Origin: JBDTVS01 sp040007095
Lineage (GTDB): Bacteria > Acidobacteriota > Vicinamibacteria > Vicinamibacterales > CAVVIG01
Assembly (NCBI GenBank): GCA_040007095.1
Contig: JBDTVS010000162.1
Location: forward strand, 1-64,000
Direction of reading: 5' to 3'
DNA length: 64,000 nt
Each line of letters starts with the position of its first letter. Within the stretch, counting starts at the first letter, position 1. This document shows, piece after piece, positions 1 to 8,913 of the stretch. A program made the position numbers and the translations under genes. A model generated the notes under the pieces. It was given only the letters and a program-made list of their open reading frames with translations. It searched no databases and had not been told where the DNA came from.

Positions 1-302
1 TCGCCAGTCACCATCGAGTAAGTCTGATTGACATACTTATTTATTTCCACTGCCTTAGGACCCGTAGATGAATAACGTGTGCACGTTATTCATCTACGTT
101 ACCTAAATTCGATGGGCTGAGATTCAAGAATTGTCCCGCCTGCCAATTTACCGGTAATCCGTAATTGGGTGGACGGCGCCATTCGCAGAACTTGCATTCA
201 CATGAGAGTCCAGCCGTTGACTGAGCAGCGCCGCGGCCACTTGCGGCGACTGAGTGACGATGGGAACGGCGACGTCTGCGCCACACCACTCTCCGGCGGG
301 TT
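1..302. other. Non-coding flank beyond the last NRPS gene
   Basis: No gene can be supported in these 302 bases. They lie downstream of the stop codon of the final NRPS (TGA on the minus strand at 305-303). The first 170 bases or so are clearly richer in A and T than the rest of the window. They contain the 17-bp perfect inverted repeat described separately. No thioesterase or other release gene starts here, so if a stand-alone release enzyme belongs to this end of the locus it lies outside the window. Confidence 0.7.
63..98. repeat. Near-perfect palindrome: 17-bp arms, 2-base loop
   Basis: Bases 63-79 (CGTAGATGAATAACGTG) are the exact reverse complement of 82-98, with only TG between them. 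The stem is mostly A/T outside its tips, and neither side is followed by a run of T, so it is not a classic intrinsic terminator. It could be a dimeric operator, a cruciform-type bidirectional transcription end, or a mobile-element end. The pairing is seen directly. The role is not known. Confidence 0.85.
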
Positions 303-3300
303 TCAAACCCGTCGAACACTTCGCCGCATCGCCGCGCGCTGGCGCGCGCCGCGCTCCTCGGCCTCCTGAAGGACGCCCTCGGTTTCCGGCGTCGTGAGAT
401 GCCGCGCCATCGCGTGCACCGTGGGATGCCGGAACAGGTCGACGATGCGCACCTCGCGCGCGAACATCTCCTGCAGGCGCTGCTGCAGGTGCACAAGCCG
501 CAGGGAATGGCCGCCGACCTCAAAGAAGTTGTCGTGCAGGCCGACGCCGTCCCGATCGAGCACGTCCCGCCAGACGCTGGCGACCTTCTGCTCGGCATCG
601 GTCTCGGGCTGCGCCTTCTCGCCTGCGCCAGGCCCGGCCGGATTGGGCAGCGCGCGGACGTCGACCTTTCCGTTCGGCGTGAGTGGCAGCGCGCCCAAGA
701 ACACCACGGTGGCCGGGACCATGTGATCGGGTAGCTGCGCGCGCAAATGCGCCCGCAGGGCGGCCTCGTCAGTGACGACGTCCGCCGCGATCACCACGTA
801 CGCCGTCAAACGGCTCTCGTCGCCACGGTCGGCGCGCACGACGACACAAGCGTCGGTCACGCCGGGATGGCGGAGGCACGCGGCTTCGACGTCCCCCAGC
901 TCGATGCGCGAGCCGCGGACCTTGATCTGGCGATCCACCCGTCCCAGGAAGCCCAGCGTGCCGTCGCGGCGGTAGCGAACGAGATCCCCGGTCCGATACA
1001 AACGACCGCCGGGAATCTCGCTGAACGGATCCGGCACGAATCGATCGGCGGTGAGCGACGGGTCGCCGTGATAGCCGCGCGCCAGGCTCAGCCCTCCGAG
1101 ATGCAGCTCACCTTGAACGCCGATCGGCACCACATCGAGCCGCCCATCGAGAACATACGTACGGACGTTGTCGATGCCGATGCCGATGCTCGGCAGCGTG
1201 GGGTCGGCAGCGTCGACCGCCGGCACGGGACCGCTCGTGGCCACCACAGCGGACTCGGAAGGCCCGTAATTGTTGACAAGCGTGAAGGGCAGCGGCGCCG
1301 AGGGATGACGGTGAAGGCGATCGCCGCCGGTCAGCAACAGGCGGAGTGACGCCGCGCTCCAGTCGAGCGGCAGCGTCTGTTCGGCGAGCGGCGTCGGCAG
1401 AAAACTGACCGTGATGCGTCGATCGCAGAACCAGTCGCGCAGCGCCTGGGGAGAAAGCAGCGTCTCTCGATCCACCAGGTGCAGCTCGGCACCGGCAACC
1501 AGACACGGCCAGGTTTCCCAGACCGTGGCGTCGAAGCCGAGCCCGGCGCAGTGAGTTGTCCGATCGGCCTGCGTCAACGCGAACGCGCGCACGTGCCAGT
1601 GCACGAGGTTGAGGAGTGCGGCGTGCGACACCGCCACACCCTTGGGTGCGCCGGTGGATCCCGACGTGTAGACGATGTACGCGAGGTTGTCCGGCGTGCC
1701 CACGGGGACCCCGACGGATGCGTCCCGCGAGGGTGTGCCTGCGTCGCCCGCGGGCGACGCAGGCCGCTCGACAATCGCACCCGACCTCGGGACGCGCAGC
1801 ACCTGGGACTCGCCGTCCGGCAGCTGAAGGCCGTCGTCCTCGTCGGTGAGCACGAGGCGGCATCCCGAGTCGCGGATCATCGAGGCGAGACGCGCCGGCG
1901 GATGCGACGGGTCGAGCGGGATGTAGGCGCCTCCGGCCTTGAGCACGCCCAGCAGCGCAACGATGAGCGCGGGGCTGCGCTCCATGCACACCGCGACCGG
2001 CACATCGGGACCCACTCCGTTCGCACGCAGCTGACCGGCAATACGGGTGGCGCGTTCGTCGAGCTCGGCGTAGGTCAGGCGCTCCGCCATGCTGACGACA
2101 GCGATGGCACCAGGCCGTTCGGCGGCGCGGTCCGCCACGAGCTCGTGGACGCGCCGTTCCGTCGGGCAGGGCTTCTCCCGCGCGTTCCAGTCGGTGAGCA
2201 GCTCGTGCCGCTCGGCAGCGGCGAGGAGCGGCACCCGGTCCAACTCGATATCGGGATCGTCGACGAGCGCCTCCAGCAGCGTCTTGAGATGCCGCGACAT
2301 CCGGACGATGGTGTCGGCATCGAACAGGTCGACGTTGTACTCGAGGCTGCCGGTCAGGCCTGCGGCCGACTCGTTCATGCCGAGCGTCAAGTCGAACTTC
2401 GCCGCGACGTAGTGCGGGTCGATCGGCGTGAGCGTCACGCCGGTGACGTCGATGGTCTCGCTCGAGGCATCCTGCCAGCTGAACATCACCTGAAACAGCG
2501 GCGTGTGGCTCAAGTGCCGTTCAGGCTGGAGCGCTTCGACCAGCTGCTCGAAGGGCACGTCCTGATGCACGTAGGCGTCGAGCGCCGCCTGCCGCACGCG
2601 CTCGACCACCTGGCGAAAACTGGGTCTGCCGGACAGATCGACGCGCAACGCCAGCGTGTTCACGAAGAACCCGACCAGCGCCTCGGTCTCGCGCCGGGTA
2701 CGGTTGGCGATCGGGCTGCCAACCACGACGTCGGTCTCGCCGGTGTAGCGCGACAATAGCGCCGCGAACCCGGAGAGGAGCGTCATGAAGAGCGTTGCTC
2801 CGGCCCGCGCGCTGAACGTCTTGAGACGGGTCGTCAGATCGGGGCCGAACGCGAACCCTTCGCTGGCACCGCGAAATGTCTGCGTCGCCGGCCGCGGACG
2901 GTCGGTGGGCAGGGCGAGCAGCGTGGGAATTCCCGACAGCTGCTGCTTCCAATAAGCCAGCTGCCCCTCGAGCACCGCGCCACTCAGCCACGTCCGTTGC
3001 CATGCCGCGAAGTCGGCATACTGCACCGGCAGCGGCTCGAGGCGCGGCGCGCGGTCCGTGGAGAAGGCGTCGTAGAACTCGACCACCTCGTGAATCAGAA
3101 TCCACAGCCCCAGCGCGTCGCAGACGATGTGGTGCAGCGTCATCAACAACACGTGCGCGTCGTCGCCGACGCGCAGCAGCCGGCCCCGGATGAGCGGCCC
3201 GGTCGCGAGATCGAAGACCTGCAGCGCCTCCTCGACCCCCTGACGCCGGACCTCCTCGGCCTGCGCGGCCGGAGACAGGCCCGTCACGTCCACCACGCGA

Positions 3301-6300
3301 AACGGCACGCGCGGCTCCTCGTGGATCGCCTGGATCGGAGTGCCGTCCACGAGAGGGAACGACGTACGCAGCACCTCGTGACGTCTCACCACTTCGATGA
3401 GGCTGCGCTCGAACGCCGCGGCGTCGAGCGGGCCGGTCATGCGCACCGCCGCCGGCATGTTGTAGGTGGGCGTCCCCACTTGAATGCGATCGAGAAACCA
3501 CAAGCGCTGCTGCGAAAAAGACAGCGGGAGCGGACCTTGACGAGGGACGGGCGCAAGCGGAGGCGGGGCGCCGACCCTGTCGGTCAGCCGCATCTCTTCG
3601 AGCGCCTCGGCCAGCTGCGCGATCGTCGGCCGCTCGAACAGCACGCGCAACGGCAGCGACTCGCCGAGCACCTCGTAGATGCGCGACACGGCCTGCGTCG
3701 CCAGGAGTGAGTGCCCACCGAGCTCGAAGAAGTTGTCGTGACGCCCCACCTGCGGCACGTTGAGCACGTCGATCCAGATGTTGGCGAGAAGCTCCTCGAG
3801 CGGCGACCGCGGCGGCGCCACGCCAGCGCGCGCCTCCTGCATGTCGGGCGCGGGCAGGGCGGCCCGATCGATTTTCCCGTGAGCCGTAAGCGGCAGGGCC
3901 GCGATCGGCACGATCGCGGCGGGCACCATGTAATCCGGCAGCCGCTGCTGCAGCCATCGTCGCAGCTCGGCGCGATCGGGCGGCGCAGACTCGCGCGTCA
4001 CGACGTACGCGACGAGGCGCGGATCGATCTCGCCATCCCTCCGCGCAATGACGACGGCAGAGGTGACGCCTTCGTGCGACAACAGCGCGGATTCGATTTC
4101 GCCGGGCTCGATCCGGAAGCCCCTGATCTTGACCTGGTCGTCGAGGCGCCCGAGGTATTCGAGGTCTCCGTCCGATCGCCAACGGGCGCGATCGCCCGAC
4201 CGATAGAGGCGCTCACCCGGCCGTTTCGAAAACGGGTCGGGCACGAAACGCTCGGCGGTCAGATCGGGACGGTTCAGATAGCCGCGCGCCACTCCGCCGC
4301 CGGCGACGTACAACTCACCCGGCACGCCGGGCGGCACAAGGCGCATCTCCGAGTCGCAGAGATACGCCGACAAATCAGGAATGGGACCGCCGATCACGCT
4401 GCCCAGGCGATGCTCGACATCAGCCGACGTCAAGAGACGGAAGGTCACGTGGACGGTGGTCTCGGTGATGCCGTACATGTTGACGAGCCGCGGACGTTCG
4501 TCCCCGTGCCTCGCGAACCACGGTCGCAATGTCTCGAGATCGAGCGCCTCGCCCCCGAAAATGACCCATCGCAGTGCGAGACCGTCCGCCGCGCCGCGCT
4601 TGCCATCGGCGGTGACGAGCTGCCCGAAGGCCGACGGCGTCTGGTTCAGAACGGTGACCCGCTCCCGCGCCAGCAGCTCGTGGAACGCGTCGGGCGATCG
4701 GCTGACGAGGTACGGCACGACGACGAGCCGGCCCCCGTAGAGGAGCGCGCCCCAGATCTCCCACACCGAGAAGTCGAACCCGTACGAGTGGAACAGTGTC
4801 CACACATCGTCGGAGCCGAAGCAGAACCACGGATCGGTCGACAGAAACAGCCGCTGCACGTGATCGTGCTGGACGATCACGCCCTTGGGCCGCCCGGTCG
4901 ATCCCGACGTGTAGATCACGTACGCGGCCATCGCGACGTGACCGGAGTCGTGGAGCGGCACGGCGGGCTCGTCGCCTAGAACGTCGCCCAGGACGTCAGC
5001 CACGGCGTCGATCGCGACGACCGGCACGGCCAGGGACGGCAGCCGCGACTCGAGCGCCGACTGCGTCAGCACGGCGACGACGCCCGCGTCGGCGGTGATG
5101 AACGCCACGCGATCGGCGGGCGAAGCGGGGTCGACGGGCACGTAGGCCGCCCCGGCCTTCAACACGCCGAGGATGGCGACCACCAGATCGACGGATCGTT
5201 CCAGAAACAGCCCGACCCGCGCCTCGCCGTCGACGCCGAGACGACGGCGCAGATAGGACGCCAGACGATTGGCGCGGGCATCGAGCTCGGCGTACGTCAG
5301 ACGGGAGTCGTCCATGCACACGGCAATGGCGTCCGGAGTCTGCGCGGCCTGGCGCGCGAACCGCTCGTCCAAGCGTTCGCTCACCGCAAACTGCTTTCGG
5401 GCCGACGCGTCGCCGACGGGTTGATCGGCCCACTCGAGATCGCCAATGGCACGCGACGGCTGCGTCAGCGCCGCCTCGAGCAGCGCCAGGTAGTGCTGCG
5501 ACATGCGCGCGATCGTCGAAGCCTCGAAAAGATCGGTGCTGTATTCGACAGCGCCCAGCAATCCGTGCGGCGTTTCGGTGAACGAGAGCGTGAGGTCGAC
5601 CTTCGCGCTTCCCGACTCCACGGCGATGGTCTGGACGTCCACGTCTGCCACCGTCAACGGCGCGGCCGGCACGTTCTGCAGGACGAACATGGCCTGAAAC
5701 AGCGGACTGTGACTCAGGTCTCTCTCGGGCTGCAGCTCCTCGACGATGCGCTCGAACGGCAGGTCCTGGTGGTCGAACGCCTCGAGCGCCGTTGCCTTGA
5801 CCTGCTGCAGGAGGTCGCGGAAGCTCATCGCCGCGTGCATGCGACTGCGCATCACCAGCGTGTTGACGAAGAAGCCGATCAGCGGCTCGACCTCGCGTCG
5901 TCCGCGGTTGGCGATGGGACAGCCCACGGCCAGGTCGCCCTGCCTCGAATAGCGGAACAGCAGCACCTGAAATGCCGCGAGCAGCGTCATGAACAGCGTG
6001 GTTCCCTCCACGCGCCCGAGCGCCTCGACGCGATCGGTCACTCCGCGAGAGACGGTGAAGGACCGCGTCGCGCCGCGGTAGGTCTGCACGGCAGGGCGCG
6101 GGTGGTCGGCCGGAAGATTCAATATCGGCGGCAGGCCGGCAAGGCGTGTCCGCCAGTACGTCAGCTGACGTTCCAGCACGGCGCCGGTCAGCCATTCCCG
6201 CTGCCACTGGGCGTAGTCGGCGTATTGAATGGGGAGCTCGGGCCAGACCGGCGTCTGGCCCTGCAGGTGGGCGGCGTACGCCTCGCCCAGCTCCCGCACG

Positions 6301-6794
6301 AGGATGCCCATCGACCACCCGTCGGCGACGATGTGATGCACGGTGAGGAGGACGATGTCGTGGTCGCCGACCGAGAGGAGCGTGATGCGGAGGAGCGGAT
6401 CGCGCGAGAGGTCGAACGGCCGCTGCGCCTCGGACGATGTCAGCCGCTCGACGTAGCCGTCCAGGGCGTCGCGATCCACTTCCCGGAGGTCGCGAACCGA
6501 AACGATGACCGGGCGCGAGGCTGCGATGACCTGCCGCGGTTCGCCGTCGATGACGAGGACGTTCGTGCGCAGCGTCTCATGCCGGCGCACCACGTCGTCG
6601 ACGGCGGCCTGCAGCGCCGCCCGGTCCAAAGGCCGGCCGAACCGTACCGCCGCAGGAATGTTGTAGGCCGTGTTGCCAGGCTGAAGCCGGTCGAGCAGCC
6701 ACAGGCGCTGCTGGGCAAAGGACACCGGAAACAGGAAGACATCGTCTTCGGCGGCAGGCGCCGGACTCGTGAGGTTGAGGGGTTGATCCATCAT
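303..6794 (-). CDS. Dimodular NRPS, C-A(Thr)-T-C-A(Leu)-T, no release domain
   Basis: This protein of about 2163 residues is predicted to add threonine and then leucine to a growing peptidyl thioester. Domains in order: C (HHIVADGWS near residue 153), A (YTSGSTG near 628), T (GGHSLLATQ near 1020), C (HHIVCDALG near 1220, with the usual motif Gly replaced by Ala), A (near 1706), T (GGHSLRL near 2088). The specificity codes read DFWNIGMVHK, the classical Thr code, and DAWFLGNVVK, a Leu code. It ends in a short Arg-rich helix-like tail and has no thioesterase, reductase or terminal C domain, although it is the last gene of the run. I chose the ATG at 6794; a GTG at 6812 would add six residues and an ATG at 6791 would remove one. 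The radical SAM gene upstream ends 85 bases earlier. Its first A domain is strikingly similar to that of the NRPS at 27000-35075. Confidence 0.93.
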   Translation of the reverse strand: MMDQPLNLTSPAPAAEDDVFLFPVSFAQQRLWLLDRLQPGNTAYNIPAAVRFGRPLDRAALQAAVDDVVRRHETLRTNVLVIDGEPRQVIAASRPVIVSVRDLREVDRDALDGYVERLTSSEAQRPFDLSRDPLLRITLLSVGDHDIVLLTVHHIVADGWSMGILVRELGEAYAAHLQGQTPVWPELPIQYADYAQWQREWLTGAVLERQLTYWRTRLAGLPPILNLPADHPRPAVQTYRGATRSFTVSRGVTDRVEALGRVEGTTLFMTLLAAFQVLLFRYSRQGDLAVGCPIANRGRREVEPLIGFFVNTLVMRSRMHAAMSFRDLLQQVKATALEAFDHQDLPFERIVEELQPERDLSHSPLFQAMFVLQNVPAAPLTVADVDVQTIAVESGSAKVDLTLSFTETPHGLLGAVEYSTDLFEASTIARMSQHYLALLEAALTQPSRAIGDLEWADQPVGDASARKQFAVSERLDERFARQAAQTPDAIAVCMDDSRLTYAELDARANRLASYLRRRLGVDGEARVGLFLERSVDLVVAILGVLKAGAAYVPVDPASPADRVAFITADAGVVAVLTQSALESRLPSLAVPVVAIDAVADVLGDVLGDEPAVPLHDSGHVAMAAYVIYTSGSTGRPKGVIVQHDHVQRLFLSTDPWFCFGSDDVWTLFHSYGFDFSVWEIWGALLYGGRLVVVPYLVSRSPDAFHELLARERVTVLNQTPSAFGQLVTADGKRGAADGLALRWVIFGGEALDLETLRPWFARHGDERPRLVNMYGITETTVHVTFRLLTSADVEHRLGSVIGGPIPDLSAYLCDSEMRLVPPGVPGELYVAGGGVARGYLNRPDLTAERFVPDPFSKRPGERLYRSGDRARWRSDGDLEYLGRLDDQVKIRGFRIEPGEIESALLSHEGVTSAVVIARRDGEIDPRLVAYVVTRESAPPDRAELRRWLQQRLPDYMVPAAIVPIAALPLTAHGKIDRAALPAPDMQEARAGVAPPRSPLEELLANIWIDVLNVPQVGRHDNFFELGGHSLLATQAVSRIYEVLGESLPLRVLFERPTIAQLAEALEEMRLTDRVGAPPPLAPVPRQGPLPLSFSQQRLWFLDRIQVGTPTYNMPAAVRMTGPLDAAAFERSLIEVVRRHEVLRTSFPLVDGTPIQAIHEEPRVPFRVVDVTGLSPAAQAEEVRRQGVEEALQVFDLATGPLIRGRLLRVGDDAHVLLMTLHHIVCDALGLWILIHEVVEFYDAFSTDRAPRLEPLPVQYADFAAWQRTWLSGAVLEGQLAYWKQQLSGIPTLLALPTDRPRPATQTFRGASEGFAFGPDLTTRLKTFSARAGATLFMTLLSGFAALLSRYTGETDVVVGSPIANRTRRETEALVGFFVNTLALRVDLSGRPSFRQVVERVRQAALDAYVHQDVPFEQLVEALQPERHLSHTPLFQVMFSWQDASSETIDVTGVTLTPIDPHYVAAKFDLTLGMNESAAGLTGSLEYNVDLFDADTIVRMSRHLKTLLEALVDDPDIELDRVPLLAAAERHELLTDWNAREKPCPTERRVHELVADRAAERPGAIAVVSMAERLTYAELDERATRIAGQLRANGVGPDVPVAVCMERSPALIVALLGVLKAGGAYIPLDPSHPPARLASMIRDSGCRLVLTDEDDGLQLPDGESQVLRVPRSGAIVERPASPAGDAGTPSRDASVGVPVGTPDNLAYIVYTSGSTGAPKGVAVSHAALLNLVHWHVRAFALTQADRTTHCAGLGFDATVWETWPCLVAGAELHLVDRETLLSPQALRDWFCDRRITVSFLPTPLAEQTLPLDWSAASLRLLLTGGDRLHRHPSAPLPFTLVNNYGPSESAVVATSGPVPAVDAADPTLPSIGIGIDNVRTYVLDGRLDVVPIGVQGELHLGGLSLARGYHGDPSLTADRFVPDPFSEIPGGRLYRTGDLVRYRRDGTLGFLGRVDRQIKVRGSRIELGDVEAACLRHPGVTDACVVVRADRGDESRLTAYVVIAADVVTDEAALRAHLRAQLPDHMVPATVVFLGALPLTPNGKVDVRALPNPAGPGAGEKAQPETDAEQKVASVWRDVLDRDGVGLHDNFFEVGGHSLRLVHLQQRLQEMFAREVRIVDLFRHPTVHAMARHLTTPETEGVLQEAEERGARQRAAMRRSVRRV

Positions 6795-6879
6795 GAACAA
6801 ATCTCGACACACGACCTAAGGGCCTGCGGCAAGGGCCAGACCGTTTTCGACAATGCATTAACCGCGACGCGCCCCACGT

Positions 6880-8904
6880 TCAGCTGATCGTCGACCGCCT
6901 GACCCGGTGGGCGTCTCGTGAGCGCGCGACGAGCGCCGGTTCCATCTCCAGAGCAGCCACCGCGGCGCGAGCCGCATGCTCGCGTCCGATCTGGCACATC
7001 ATCAGCGGCGGCTCCTTCGGAAACACGAGGCTGATTGCGCGCTCGCCCTCTTCGTAGATCCAGCCTCGCACCCGCAGCTTCGCGATCTCCTCGTCGAAGG
7101 CGTCGTCCGACGCCGTGATGGCCGTGCGTAACGACTCGAGCGCCGTCGGCTTGTCGAGCGCGTCGAGCACCGCCTTGGCGAGGGTGGACAACCGTTCCTC
7201 GCGGACCTCGCCGCTGCGGGAATCGTGGACCACCCACCCGTCGGGCGTTTCGCGCAGGAACAGCCGGGGGATCGCCGCTCCCGTGTCGCGATGCCATCGC
7301 GTGTGCCAGGCCTCGACACGCTCCCGAAGGCGCGCGAGCCAGCGCGCGGTCATCGCGATGTACGGCGCGGAGAAATTCTGGTCGATGAAGTAATAGGCGA
7401 GGCGGCCGAGGCTCGCCCGGTCGAACGGGTAGATCAGACTGTAGTAGTCGTAAGGCGCCAGGTCGAGGCCGTACTCGGCGGCACGCGTGAAGTACGGACT
7501 GTAGCGATCGAATCGAACCGGGAACACCCCGCCGGGCGGCGGCAGGTGCATCAGCCGCGGCAGGTCACGGACGTACTTCTCGTACACCGCCTCCATTTCG
7601 CCAGGAAAGCCGACGAGGAGGTTCCATTCCGGGTACAGGTCGCTGTGCACGCAGTCCTTCAGGAACCGCACGTTGCCGAGGGCCGAGGTGCCCTTCTTCA
7701 TCAACTTCAACGTCGACGTCGCGAGCGCCTCGATCCCGGGCTGGACGTTGCGCACGCCCGCCGCCGAAAGCGTCCGCATCTGCTCGGCCGTCAGATCCGC
7801 CTTGATTTCGTAGAAGAGGAGCGTGCCTTCCGGCACCCGCAACTTCGGGAACACGTCGTCGATGTGCTCGCGCGGCATGATGTTGTCGACGCACTCGAAC
7901 CGCTGGCAGCGATCCGCGTGCACGAGCAGGCTCGAGATGAGCGCGATGGCGCCCTCAGCCTTCATGGCGCGATAGCCCATCGAGTCGCCATTGAGCCCGC
8001 AGAACGTACAGTGTGCGCGCTCGCCCCACCAGCAACCGCGCGAGGTCTCGAAGGTCAGCACCGGCGCCACTTCGCGCCGGGGAAAATTGCCGTCGAGCTC
8101 CGCGATGAACGGCGAATAGTCGAGCGGCACGGGCTCATCGATGGACAACTCGGCGCCGACGGGTCCGATCTGCGGCCGATCGGCGCCGGCGGAGGTCAGC
8201 GCGATCACCGGCGCCCCGGCCGCCGGCCGATCACGATTGTGCCGCGAGAACACGCCGTCGATGCGGTGGCACGCCTCGACATCGCCGTCCAGCAGATGAC
8301 CGAGGAAGGCGGGCAGCGTGCGCAGCGCCGGGCCCGAGAAGGCGAAGTCGACAGCAGGCACGTTCGCCACGACGGCGCGTCCCATCGGCGCCTCGCAGTT
8401 GGCGCCCCCGATGATCACGGTCACATCCGGGTTGCACGCCTTGACTCGACGCGCCAGGGCGAACGACGCGACATTCTGCGAGAACATCGACGTGAAGCCG
8501 AGCACGCGGACGCGGTCGAGGCGGTTGACCTCGATCACCCGATCGAGCAACGCGTTCACCGTGGGCCGCACTTCGCCCGTGAGGCGGCGAATGAGCCGGG
8601 TCTCCTCGGTCGGCTGGTAGAAGTAGCGGTGAAAGTATTCCTCGCTGTTGTCGGGTTGCTCGGGGAACGCCGCCTGCCGGAAGAACCACTCGCCAAATCC
8701 TGAATTGAGGAAGTTCATCGACGTAACGAGCTGCTGGTACCGCTCGGCGCCGAGGAGCCGGCCGAAATCCTGGTTCACATACAGGATCGTCGTCGTGACG
8801 CGATCGCCGAACGTCCGATCGACGACGGCACCGAGTTGCGTCAGCGCAATGGACGGCCGCTGCAGCGAGGCAAACGGCATGTTGACGAGGGCCATCGAGA
8901 ACAT
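6880..8904 (-). CDS. B12-dependent radical SAM C-methyltransferase (RiPP-maturation type)
   Basis: This 674-residue protein has an N-terminal cobalamin-binding-like region (residues about 40-220, with VTVIIGGANCEAPMG) and a radical SAM core. Its cluster motif is the uncommon CX7CX2C spacing, in SRGCWWGERAHCTFCGLNG near residue 290. That motif, together with AVDN-like, FYEIKADLT and QPGIEAL segments downstream, matches what I know of the RiPP maturation radical SAM C-methyltransferase family (TIGR03975 type). Members use SAM and methylcobalamin to methylate unactivated carbons. No RiPP precursor gene is visible next to it. It sits 9 bases after the Val module and 85 bases before the Thr-Leu NRPS, so its substrate is more likely a carrier-bound or released peptide of this pathway. 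An AAGGA ribosome site overlaps the upstream stop region, five bases before the ATG. The family call is confident; the substrate is inferred. Confidence 0.88.
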   Translation of the reverse strand: MFSMALVNMPFASLQRPSIALTQLGAVVDRTFGDRVTTTILYVNQDFGRLLGAERYQQLVTSMNFLNSGFGEWFFRQAAFPEQPDNSEEYFHRYFYQPTEETRLIRRLTGEVRPTVNALLDRVIEVNRLDRVRVLGFTSMFSQNVASFALARRVKACNPDVTVIIGGANCEAPMGRAVVANVPAVDFAFSGPALRTLPAFLGHLLDGDVEACHRIDGVFSRHNRDRPAAGAPVIALTSAGADRPQIGPVGAELSIDEPVPLDYSPFIAELDGNFPRREVAPVLTFETSRGCWWGERAHCTFCGLNGDSMGYRAMKAEGAIALISSLLVHADRCQRFECVDNIMPREHIDDVFPKLRVPEGTLLFYEIKADLTAEQMRTLSAAGVRNVQPGIEALATSTLKLMKKGTSALGNVRFLKDCVHSDLYPEWNLLVGFPGEMEAVYEKYVRDLPRLMHLPPPGGVFPVRFDRYSPYFTRAAEYGLDLAPYDYYSLIYPFDRASLGRLAYYFIDQNFSAPYIAMTARWLARLRERVEAWHTRWHRDTGAAIPRLFLRETPDGWVVHDSRSGEVREERLSTLAKAVLDALDKPTALESLRTAITASDDAFDEEIAKLRVRGWIYEEGERAISLVFPKEPPLMMCQIGREHAARAAVAALEMEPALVARSRDAHRVRRSTIS

Positions 8905-8913
8905 GGGATCCTT

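Noticed and set aside
63..98. Intrinsic transcription terminator
   Set aside because: The stem is strong but A/T-rich, with no T run on either side, so I list it only as a palindrome of unknown role.
6795..8913. A RiPP precursor gene for the radical SAM methyltransferase
   Set aside because: The flanking gaps are 85 and 9 bases and contain no open frame with a leader-core look.
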